Shown here piece after piece: positions 9,501 through 16,069 of a DNA stretch of 30,707 nucleotides. The position numbers were made by a program, and so were the translations under genes. Below the pieces are notes generated by a model that was not told the DNA's origin, did no database searches, and saw nothing but the letters and a program-made list of their open reading frames with translations. This DNA is from JBKHYJ01 sp046565505 (lineage in GTDB: Bacteria; Acidobacteriota; Blastocatellia; UBA7656): assembly GCA_046565505.1 (NCBI GenBank), contig JBKHYJ010000014.1, positions 1 through 30,707 of the forward strand. Direction: 5' to 3'. Numbering within the stretch: position 1 is the stretch's first letter; every line of letters starts with the position of its first letter.

Positions 9501-10795
9501 TCGCCTCCCCCGCCACGATAGCGGTCGACCCCACGCGCAAGCATTACCCGCAAAACGAAGAGTGGGAGCACCGCGACGACAAACAGGGCGTGAACCTGAT
9601 CTACGCCTTCCTCTACGTCGCCGACAAGTACGAGGGGCTGATACTCGTGAACGCGGCGACGCTGCTTAACGGCAACCCGAGGGATAATTTCCTCAAGCGC
9701 GCGCTCACATGGAACCCGAACGGGATTCTGAACGGCGCGAACAACATCACTGTGGCGGGGTCCCACGCTTACGTTACGTGCGACCGCGGGCTCGTCGTCG
9801 TCAACATAAGCGACCCCCTCAAGCCCCGCGTGGTCGGGGAGTTCGGCGCGCCCTTCATAAAGAATCCTCGCGCGGTCCAGGTGCAATTCCGCTACGCATT
9901 CGTCACGGACTCCGAAGGGCTTAAGGTCATCGACGTGACCGACCCGGACAAGGCCCGCCCGGTGGCCGGGGCGGTCGTGCCGCTTTCGGACGCCCATAAC
10001 CTCTACCTCGTGCGCACGTACGCGTACGTCGCCGCGGGCAAGCAGGGGCTGGCGATCATCGACATAGAGAACCCCGAAAAGCCCCGCCTCGATCAGGTGT
10101 TCAACGGCGAAGGCGAGATCAAAGACGCGCGCGACGTTAAGGCAGGGATGACGAACGCGAGCCTCTTCGCTTACATAGCGGACGGCGAGCACAGGGCCAT
10201 ACATGTGGTCCAACTGACCTCGCCCGAGCAGCCCGACAATTACGGGTTCAGCCCGCGGCCGCGGCCCGAGCTCATCGCGAGCAAGGAGACGCTCGGCCCG
10301 GCGCTAGCCATCTCCGAAGGCGTGGACCGCGACCGCGCCGTGGACGAGAGCGGCAATCAACTGTCCGTCTTCGGCCGAAGGGGCGCCCGCCCATTCAATT
10401 TCGCCGAGATGCAGCGCATGTACATGATCAACGGGAGTATGTTCACCGTCCCCGAAATACGCGACGGGAACATCAAAGAGAACAAAGACATTCGCAGGTT
10501 CTTCGGCCCGCCGAGGGCGTCGGACTCCGCGATGGAAAGCGCCCCGCCCGCCCCCGCGAAAGGTGAAGAGAAGAAAGCCGAGGAGCCGAAGAAATCCGCC
10601 GCCGTTAAATCCGGCGACCCGAGCGCGGGCGGGCTGAACGTGACGGGCTCGAAATCGGGCGACACGAAGGCGGAAGAGGCCCCGCTGAAGCGGGCGAGGG
10701 TCGATGAGAGGTTGGACCTGTCGGGCCTGATTCTCATGTCGCTGCCCCTGGCCTTCACCTTCCTGCGGTGGCGCGGGCGTCGCGGGAGCGAATAG
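6539..10795 (+). CDS. large multiheme cytochrome c with LVIVD beta-propeller and C-terminal membrane tail
   Basis: 1418 aa, preceded by GGGAG 7-8 nt upstream. An N-terminal signal/anchor helix (about 8-26) and a low-complexity Ser/Gly/Gln linker precede the heme region. It has nine CXXCH sites (residues 91, 110, 350, 407, 562, 589, 707, 718, 825) and one CGTSGCH (185-191), a CX4CH arrangement that could hold a tenth heme. Residues about 930-1235 contain at least five LVIVD-type repeats, each with YAYVA/AYVT strands and a LxVIDI/VVVNIS strand, predicting a beta-propeller. A Lys/Glu/Ala-rich spacer (about 1340-1390) is followed by a hydrophobic helix (about 1394-1410) and the basic end RWRGRRGSE, resembling a C-terminal anchor or sorting tail. 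Probably a periplasmic or surface electron-transfer or catalytic protein; I do not recognise a specific enzyme family. It follows the barrel fusion by 42 nt. Confidence 0.85.
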   Translation: MKVSKNALKLLLILSVVGLYGFFSVAGSDAKADSPSRPENSGGAGAGDPSAQSGQGQPGAQSSSAESSRPVQEAGLFGETPEEAMRRSVGCLDCHKGIEDMHNGVISLGCTDCHGGDANSRAQGAQKGSAPYEEAKKKAHVQPRFPERWKTSANPERAYTLTLEESPEFVRFINPGDLRVARLSCGTSGCHPGDVHAVSKSMMTTGAMLWGAALYNNGAFPLKEYRFGESYGPEGKPRRLQTVPQPTPEMVRKKGILPYLDPLPRWEISQISNILRTFELGGRKAAEIGIPSTEEPPGKPTQNLLSPRGLGTNLRTDPVYIGLQKTRLLDPMLSFMGTNDQPGDYRSSGCTACHVVYANNRNPFEAGPYAAHGHTGESASGDPTIPRGEPGHPIKHQFTRAIPSSQCVVCHMHPGTTVTNSYFGSMWWDLETDGEEMYPKEERKLSAEQRREIVLRNPEESALRGKWGDVEFLKSLTDEVNPKLKHTQFADFNGHGWVYRYVFKHDRKGNLLDQNGNVIKDVTNEKLRRAVSEPTADAAGGDARDGVPVHLKDIHEEKGMHCVDCHFKQDNHGNGNLYGEVRAAVEIDCVDCHGTVTKRADPTSRDAVTSAAAGGNRMLDYRNLPSRKDRFFKRDGKLFQRAAVAKDKDGKPLVWEVKQVVDTVTPGNENYNEKAALAKTILKDGKTWGAAPKDEVQLAHANSSMTCYTCHTSWTPSCFGCHLKQTANQQKPMLHNEGTESLRNYTSYNFQTLRDDVFLLGRDGTVTGKRVAPVRSACAIFVSSQNANREWIYSQQQTVSAEGYSGIAFSSHFPHTVRTRETKGCSDCHLSENNDNNAYMAMALMQGTNFYNFIGRYMYVAQGDKGFEAVVVTERDEPQAVIGSYLHKLAFPENYKKHLEGKRELKEFYEHPGNDVGTNLTPFKREKTEVLSLQHRGEFLYAATGEGGLRVYDIANVDQKGFSERITSAPFSPLGQRLYVKTKYATAVASPATIAVDPTRKHYPQNEEWEHRDDKQGVNLIYAFLYVADKYEGLILVNAATLLNGNPRDNFLKRALTWNPNGILNGANNITVAGSHAYVTCDRGLVVVNISDPLKPRVVGEFGAPFIKNPRAVQVQFRYAFVTDSEGLKVIDVTDPDKARPVAGAVVPLSDAHNLYLVRTYAYVAAGKQGLAIIDIENPEKPRLDQVFNGEGEIKDARDVKAGMTNASLFAYIADGEHRAIHVVQLTSPEQPDNYGFSPRPRPELIASKETLGPALAISEGVDRDRAVDESGNQLSVFGRRGARPFNFAEMQRMYMINGSMFTVPEIRDGNIKENKDIRRFFGPPRASDSAMESAPPAPAKGEEKKAEEPKKSAAVKSGDPSAGGLNVTGSKSGDTKAEEAPLKRARVDERLDLSGLILMSLPLAFTFLRWRGRRGSE

Positions 10796-10853
10796 CTGTT
10801 CGCCCGTTGTACGGGGGGCGGGGCCGACCCGTCACGTCGAGTGAGAGGATCAA

Positions 10854-11354
10854 ATGAGACTGAAGCTGGCTGTCGTTATCACATACATGCTGGGGCTGGT
10901 TATACCGGCGGCCCTGGGCGCGGGCCTGTTCGCTCAGCCGGCCGAGCCGCAACAGGCGGGCGGCGGGGGCACGCACAAAGTCATCAGGCTTGACGAAAAG
11001 GGAAGGCGCGGGGTCGTCTTTTTCGACCACAAGGGGCACGAGTCCGTCGTAAACCCCGACCCGGGCTGGCCCCATAAGGCACAGAAGGGCGCGGCCTGCG
11101 CCGGGTGTCACCACACAGTGAATGCGAGGGGAGTCCCGCAACTATACAAATGCAACGTCTGCCACCACAGGAAGGAGGGCGACCCGCGCAACCCTAAGAA
11201 TAGGGATTTCGACGAGGTGATGGCGGAAAGGGCTTTCCACGACAGTTGTATTGAATGTCATAAGGTCTCTGAGAAAGGCCCCGTGACCTGTAGCGGCTGT
11301 CATAAGTCCGGGGTCTCTGCCGCGGCCGTCGTAGGGTCACAGGGCGGGGAGTGA
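10854..11354 (+). CDS. periplasmic tetraheme cytochrome c (class III-like)
   Basis: 166 aa with a Sec signal peptide (about 1-26) and GAGAGGA just upstream of the ATG. Four heme sites (CAGCH, CNVCH, CIECH, CSGCH) lie in the last two thirds, with the same FDHKGHE and WPHK histidine segments and the same NPDP motif as the N-terminal domain of the barrel fusion at 4190. The two are clearly paralogues, this one lacking the linker and barrel. Likely a soluble periplasmic electron carrier that can dock where its fused paralogue does. It is 58 nt downstream of the large cytochrome gene. Confidence 0.9.
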   Translation: MRLKLAVVITYMLGLVIPAALGAGLFAQPAEPQQAGGGGTHKVIRLDEKGRRGVVFFDHKGHESVVNPDPGWPHKAQKGAACAGCHHTVNARGVPQLYKCNVCHHRKEGDPRNPKNRDFDEVMAERAFHDSCIECHKVSEKGPVTCSGCHKSGVSAAAVVGSQGGE

Positions 11355-11416
11355 TCGGCCCGGGGCAGGCAGGTATTCATAAGCTTTCATTCGGTCGCTC
11401 GGAGGGTAAGTTGGCG

Positions 11417-12373
11417 ATGCTGGGACTTAAAAAGAGCATACTCGTTCTGGTATTTTTCTTTGTCGCGGGGAGCCATTTCGGATTCACCCCATCTCATGCC
11501 GAAGAAAATGGCGGGGCCGCGCCGCAGCGCGCGCGCGGCGATAAAGAGCGCGCGACGTTCGACCACAAGCGGAAGGACCACGCCAAAGTCGGCTGCAACA
11601 CCTGCCATAACGTGACGCCTCAGAATATAGAGGTCACGTCCTTCCCGGGCCACGCGACCTGCGTCGGGTGTCATAACTTCGCGCAGGAATTTTTCGGCAG
11701 GGGGCTGGCCTTCTGCGGCGTCTGCCACGTCGGCGGGCCCACTTCGAGGGCGCGCTCCGCCTTGTTCGACTTCAAAGAGAAGACGCAGCGACTGCACGCC
11801 ATAGTCGGCAGCGACTTCGGCATAGACTTCTCGCACCCGGCGCACCGCAAGCCGCTGCCGCAGGATTTCTCGATTCAGAGCCCGCAGGTCGAATCCTCGG
11901 CCCGCCCGGCCATACGCCTCTCCGCCGGCCAGGGCGCCAGGTGTACGGACTGTCACCAGAGGGTAGAGACGGCGCGCGCGGGCGAGAACGAGCTGACCAT
12001 AGAGAAGGGGCACGCGACCTGCTTCCAGTGCCACGGCATGAGGCCGGCCTCGGGCGGGCGCAAAGATTTCCCTTACATGAACGACTGCAAGGATTGCCAC
12101 GAGATCGGCGGCCCGAAGGCCACGCACCTGTTCAACATACGCGAGTTTAGCCACGCGGACCATGATTACGACATACGCCCGAGAAGGAAGGCCGAATACC
12201 GGGCGAACCGCGCGGCCGACTTCCTGTGCGCCGAATGCCACAAGTCTGTCGAGCACGCGGAGAAGCTGACGGACATAAGGATGCCGGAAGAAAGCACCTG
12301 CGGGTCATGTCACAACGGCCGTATAGGGCTCCCAGACGCCCTGGCGCGGGACGTGTTGAACAAGCTTAGGTGA
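11417..12373 (+). CDS. octaheme cytochrome c built from cytochrome c7-like units
   Basis: 318 aa. ATG 11417 is preferred over a GTG at 11351: it has GGAGG 11 nt upstream and begins a good signal peptide (MLGLKKSILVLVFFF). Eight CXXCH sites fall into three repeats: FDHKRKDH-CNTCH-CVGCH-CGVCH, FSHPAH-CTDCH-CFQCH-CKDCH, and FSHADH-CAECH-CGSCH. Each opens with an F-x-H-x-x-H distal-ligand segment, as in the triheme PpcA/cytochrome c7 fold; the third repeat has lost one heme. Chains of c7 domains are known from Geobacter (GSU1996-type) and act as short molecular wires. Probably a periplasmic carrier bridging the inner- and outer-membrane components. Confidence 0.87.
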   Translation: MLGLKKSILVLVFFFVAGSHFGFTPSHAEENGGAAPQRARGDKERATFDHKRKDHAKVGCNTCHNVTPQNIEVTSFPGHATCVGCHNFAQEFFGRGLAFCGVCHVGGPTSRARSALFDFKEKTQRLHAIVGSDFGIDFSHPAHRKPLPQDFSIQSPQVESSARPAIRLSAGQGARCTDCHQRVETARAGENELTIEKGHATCFQCHGMRPASGGRKDFPYMNDCKDCHEIGGPKATHLFNIREFSHADHDYDIRPRRKAEYRANRAADFLCAECHKSVEHAEKLTDIRMPEESTCGSCHNGRIGLPDALARDVLNKLR

Positions 12374-12436
12374 TGGATAAACCTGATCCGCGTGAGGTCG
12401 TGTCCGCATAAAATCCGATTCGCAGAGGGCGGCGAG

Positions 12437-13336
12437 ATGAGAGACAACATAACGAAAACGATCAAATTAACAATCATCGGCGCGGCGGCGCTCATCCTGG
12501 TCGCCGCGGGGGCCTGCCGCAGCACCAAGCAGCCGACGGCCAACACGGCCCCAGAGGCCCCGCCCTCGTCTCAGGCGAGCGCCAACGCCAACCAGTCGCC
12601 GTTCAACGTGAAAGAATCCGTAATCATCGACCGCAAATCCCCCTTCGACCACGGCCGGCCCGAGCACCAGACGAAGACTAAGGACTGCGGGTTCTGCCAC
12701 CAGCGCGCGGATAACAGCGTGACGCCGGTCTTTCCGGGACACGGCGCATGCATAGACTGCCACGCGAAGGATTTCACCAACACGTCGAGCCAGATGTGCG
12801 TCGTCTGCCACACGTCGCCCGTGGACGCGCAGGGGACCAGGATCAGCTTCCCGGCGAAGATGACCGAGTTCGGCGTCAAGGGGTTCTCTCATAAAGATCA
12901 TACGGACCCCGAAAAGATGAAGGCCGAGGGTGGCGCCCCGAGGTGTGACGCCTGCCATCAATTTTCCGATGGCGTCAACGCCTCCTTCCCCTCGCACCAG
13001 CAGTGCTACAGTTGTCACACTCACCAGGCGGGCCAGAAGCTCGGCGAGTGCGGAGTATGCCACGTTGACGATCAAGCGTCTTTGAAATTTACGAAGGGTA
13101 CGGGAACAGCTTTAAGCTTATACAATTTCAAGCATGGGCCTCATATTAAGTCGGCAAGTTGCGACAGGTGTCACCGCCAGACAGAGAAGCCTGCGAAAGA
13201 GGCGCGCCCCGATATATTGGAGATCAGCACCGCGAGGGGGCAGCGCCATAAATCGGCCTGCTGGAGTTGCCACGTCCAGGCGAAGGAGTCTGTCTGTACG
13301 AAATGCCACCGCGGCTCCCTACCATTCTCTTTTTAA
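12437..13336 (+). CDS. nonaheme cytochrome c of three triheme c7-like domains, possible lipoprotein
   Basis: 299 aa from ATG 12437, with GAGGG 7 nt upstream; an in-frame GTG at 12392 has no such signal. The N-terminus has a hydrophobic helix ending LILVAAGAC, so Cys26 could be lipidated although AGAC is not an ideal lipobox. Nine CXXCH sites form three triheme repeats: FDHGRPEH-CGFCH-CIDCH-CVVCH, FSHKDH-CDACH-CYSCH-CGVCH, FKHGPH-CDRCH-CWSCH-CTKCH. It is a paralogue of the upstream octaheme gene, 63 nt away, with all three domains complete. Likely a membrane-tethered periplasmic wire. Confidence 0.87.
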   Translation: MRDNITKTIKLTIIGAAALILVAAGACRSTKQPTANTAPEAPPSSQASANANQSPFNVKESVIIDRKSPFDHGRPEHQTKTKDCGFCHQRADNSVTPVFPGHGACIDCHAKDFTNTSSQMCVVCHTSPVDAQGTRISFPAKMTEFGVKGFSHKDHTDPEKMKAEGGAPRCDACHQFSDGVNASFPSHQQCYSCHTHQAGQKLGECGVCHVDDQASLKFTKGTGTALSLYNFKHGPHIKSASCDRCHRQTEKPAKEARPDILEISTARGQRHKSACWSCHVQAKESVCTKCHRGSLPFSF

Positions 13337-13372
13337 ATTAACAACGCGCGCGTACGCACGTCGGCAGATGCG

Positions 13373-13393
13373 CCCCGGGCCCCTGACCCGGGG
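13373..13393. other. GC hairpin in the gap inside the cytochrome block
   Basis: A perfect 7-bp stem (13373-13379 with 13387-13393) has a 7-nt loop and no T-run. It lies in the 263-nt gap 13337-13599, the largest inside the seven-gene block. A second small stem is at 13539-13544 with 13551-13556. They could attenuate or process the transcript between the soluble cytochromes and the membrane components. I see no clear promoter or gene in this gap. Confidence 0.35.
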
Positions 13394-13599
13394 TCAAAGA
13401 TATGTGTCCTCCGCGGGGAAGAATTCATCCCGCCAGGGCCGAGCCGGACTGGCGCGGGTGTCGCCTGTGGCCCTTCGCGCGTTTCGGCCTCTGCCGACCG
13501 TCCGCCTTACGCGCGGTCGCAATAAGTCATAAGTCACGCGGCGCGGATTTGCGCCGGGCGAGGCAATGAGGGTAAATTGCTTCTCACCAAGGGTAGGGT

Positions 13600-16032
13600 A
13601 TGCCAAAAGAAACTAAGAGCCGTCGCGAAGTAATAAACGCAATAAAGACCATACCGTCCATCTCGGCCCTGATCTCGGCGCACGACGGTCATTACGACTA
13701 CGAGCTAGACCTGGAGGTCACCGTCTACGGCCGCAACTATAATGGGAAGAAGGTGGGGCCGTACGTGAGGCTGCTGACCTACGACCCGGCCGAAGAGATT
13801 ATTAAGAGGGGTGACTGGGGCGGCAATACTTTGTACTACGTGGTGAGCGGGGCCGCCGAAGTATTCATAAAAGCGCCCGACCGGCAGGAGTTGAAGGTGG
13901 CCGAGCTCGCCCCCGGCACGCAGTTCGGGGAGATGAGCGTGCTCGCCGGCGTCCCGCGCAACGCCACCGTCAAGGCCCCGGCGACCGGGCCCGTGCAGGT
14001 GCTTGAAGTCCAGCGCCCCGCGCTCAGGCTGCTGCGCAAGCTCCCGAAGTTCGGCGAGAGCCTGGACAACACTTACCGCACGCATGGGCGAAACGCCATC
14101 ATCGAAGAGATCAGGCTGAAAGCCAACCTCGCCCCGCTGATGGCCGAAGAGCTGAGGCGTTACTCGGTCTTCCGCGTCTTCTCTAAGAACCACGTGCTGT
14201 TTCGCGAGAAAGACCCTGTAAAACGCATCTACATAATCAAAGAGGGGTGGTCGCGCCGCACGCGCGAGGCAGGCGGGAAGGCGGAAGACTTCCTGGGACG
14301 CGGTTACTGCTACGGCGCGGAGGCCGCCGCGCGCGACTCCGCCTGGCATTACACCATGACGCTGATGGGTCGCACCGAGGTCCTGGAAATATCCGTCTCG
14401 AAGCTGCGCCAGACCCCCGCGCTGCGTGACGCGCTCATGAGCTTCCTCGCCAGCCAGGGGCCGCCCGAGCTGGGCGCGCGCGTGAACTACAAGCCGGCCG
14501 TCCGCGAGAAGACGCTGGCCGCGCAGGAGCGGCTGATCGATTCGGGGCTCGTAGACGGCACGAACCTGCTCGTCATGGACATGGACCTGTGCGTGCGCTG
14601 CGGCAACTGCTCGCTCGCCTGTCACAAGATTCACGGCCAGTCGCGCCTCACGCGCAGGGGCGTGCACGTCACGCGGCTGCACGCGCCGCGCACGACGGCG
14701 ATCCAGAGCGTGCTCTCGCCCGAAGTCTGTATGCACTGCGCGGACCCCGAATGCCTGACCGGGTGCCCGACCGGCGCGATCGGCAGGTTTACGCTCGGCC
14801 AGGTGGACATAGACCCGAAGACCTGCATAGGCTGCGGCGACTGCGCGACGCAGTGCCCGTACAACGCCATCTCTATGGTCCCGCGCAAACCCAAGGAGGC
14901 GCCCGCCGCCGGGGGGTTCAAATCGCGGATTCAGGATTTGCTGAGGGTGAGCCCGGACCCCATCCCCCCGCCCGTCGAGGCGACCGAAGACCTCGTCGCG
15001 ATCAAATGCAACCTCTGTAGCGACCGCGCGACACTCAACCCCCCCGGCAAGAAGACGCGCAGGTATAGCTGCGAAGAGAACTGCCCGACCGGCGCGCTCG
15101 CGCGCATCAACCCCAGGGAGTATTTCACGGAGGTCGGCAGGATAGAGGGGTTGCTGCTCGTCGACAAGTCGCACGCCCTCGGGCGCAACATCCACAAGGC
15201 GGACTGGCCGAAGCGCGCGATTCATTTGCTGGGCGTCTTGCTGACGGTCGCCGCCACCGCGGCCACCGTCGTCGGGCTCCAGCGTTATGGGTTCGGCGAG
15301 CGCATATACGGCTTCCTCAACATGCGGTGGGTGACGGGGATCGTCGGGCTCGCGGGCATCGCGGCCGTCATGACCTACCCGGCGAGGCGGCAGGTCTACA
15401 CGCGGCGCAGGGGGCCGCTCCGCTACTGGATGCTGGCGCACGCTTACCTGGGGGTCATCGCGGGCGTGCTCATACTCTTTCATGGCGGCAGCCGCTCGGG
15501 CGGCGCGCTGACGACGGCGCTGATGATCACTTACGACCTGGTCATATTCACAGGGATACTCGGGATATTTCTGTACTTCGTCGCGCCGAGGATGCTGACG
15601 AGGATCGAAGGCACGCCGCTGCTCCTAGACGACCTGCGCGCGCGGCGCGAAGAGTTGCAGAAGGAGATCGCCGGGATAGGCGCCTCCGATTCCGAGGCGG
15701 TCCAGAGTCTCGTGAGGCGGCGGGTCGTGCCGAGGTTCGTCTCGTTCGGATACCTGCTGAGGCAGTACGTGCGGCGGGAGGGCCTGGAGCAGATGCTCGA
15801 GAGGGCGAAGGCGGGCTTCAGCCAGGAGCGCGCGCGGCTGGCGAGCGAGGCGGAGCGCCGCCGGCTGGACAAGGCCATAGAGGATGCCGCGACGCTCAGG
15901 CGGATCGACGCGCTCATCTACCTCCACCGCTCGATGAAGCTGTGGCTGCCGCCGCACGTGGCGACCACGTCCTTGATGCTCGCGCTCATGATCGTTCACA
16001 TCATACAGGTCATTTACTACGCTTCGCGGTGA
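13600..16032 (+). CDS. cyclic-nucleotide-binding / four-[4Fe-4S] / diheme cytochrome b membrane protein
   Basis: 810 aa, with AGGGTAGGGT before the ATG. Residues about 55-150 are a cyclic-nucleotide-binding domain with an intact phosphate cassette (FGEMSVLAGVPRNATV; Glu111, Arg120). Residues about 188-285 are a second, degenerate copy. Residues 331-495 hold four cysteine quartets (331/334/337/341, 377/380/385/389, 409/412/415/419, 470/473/491/495), the DmsB/NrfC-type four-cluster ferredoxin. Five hydrophobic helices follow (about 540-560, 574-592, 608-628, 635-662, 785-808), with a charged helical region at 670-780. His614/His628 and His786/His800 are each 14 residues apart on one helix, the diheme pattern of bc1-type cytochrome b. 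No signal peptide is seen, so the sensory and Fe-S parts should be cytoplasmic. Likely moves electrons between cytoplasm or quinone and the periplasmic cytochromes. I know no named family with this domain order. Confidence 0.85.
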   Translation: MPKETKSRREVINAIKTIPSISALISAHDGHYDYELDLEVTVYGRNYNGKKVGPYVRLLTYDPAEEIIKRGDWGGNTLYYVVSGAAEVFIKAPDRQELKVAELAPGTQFGEMSVLAGVPRNATVKAPATGPVQVLEVQRPALRLLRKLPKFGESLDNTYRTHGRNAIIEEIRLKANLAPLMAEELRRYSVFRVFSKNHVLFREKDPVKRIYIIKEGWSRRTREAGGKAEDFLGRGYCYGAEAAARDSAWHYTMTLMGRTEVLEISVSKLRQTPALRDALMSFLASQGPPELGARVNYKPAVREKTLAAQERLIDSGLVDGTNLLVMDMDLCVRCGNCSLACHKIHGQSRLTRRGVHVTRLHAPRTTAIQSVLSPEVCMHCADPECLTGCPTGAIGRFTLGQVDIDPKTCIGCGDCATQCPYNAISMVPRKPKEAPAAGGFKSRIQDLLRVSPDPIPPPVEATEDLVAIKCNLCSDRATLNPPGKKTRRYSCEENCPTGALARINPREYFTEVGRIEGLLLVDKSHALGRNIHKADWPKRAIHLLGVLLTVAATAATVVGLQRYGFGERIYGFLNMRWVTGIVGLAGIAAVMTYPARRQVYTRRRGPLRYWMLAHAYLGVIAGVLILFHGGSRSGGALTTALMITYDLVIFTGILGIFLYFVAPRMLTRIEGTPLLLDDLRARREELQKEIAGIGASDSEAVQSLVRRRVVPRFVSFGYLLRQYVRREGLEQMLERAKAGFSQERARLASEAERRRLDKAIEDAATLRRIDALIYLHRSMKLWLPPHVATTSLMLALMIVHIIQVIYYASR

Positions 16033-16069
16033 CGGCCGAGGCCGCGCCGGCAAGCCCGACAGAAGAATT

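Noticed and set aside
13705..15483. 592-codon open frame on the minus strand inside the CNB/Fe-S/cytochrome b gene
   Set aside because: It is the antisense of a well-supported gene; the product is Arg/Val/His-rich with no recognisable domain. GC-rich codon bias leaves antisense frames open.
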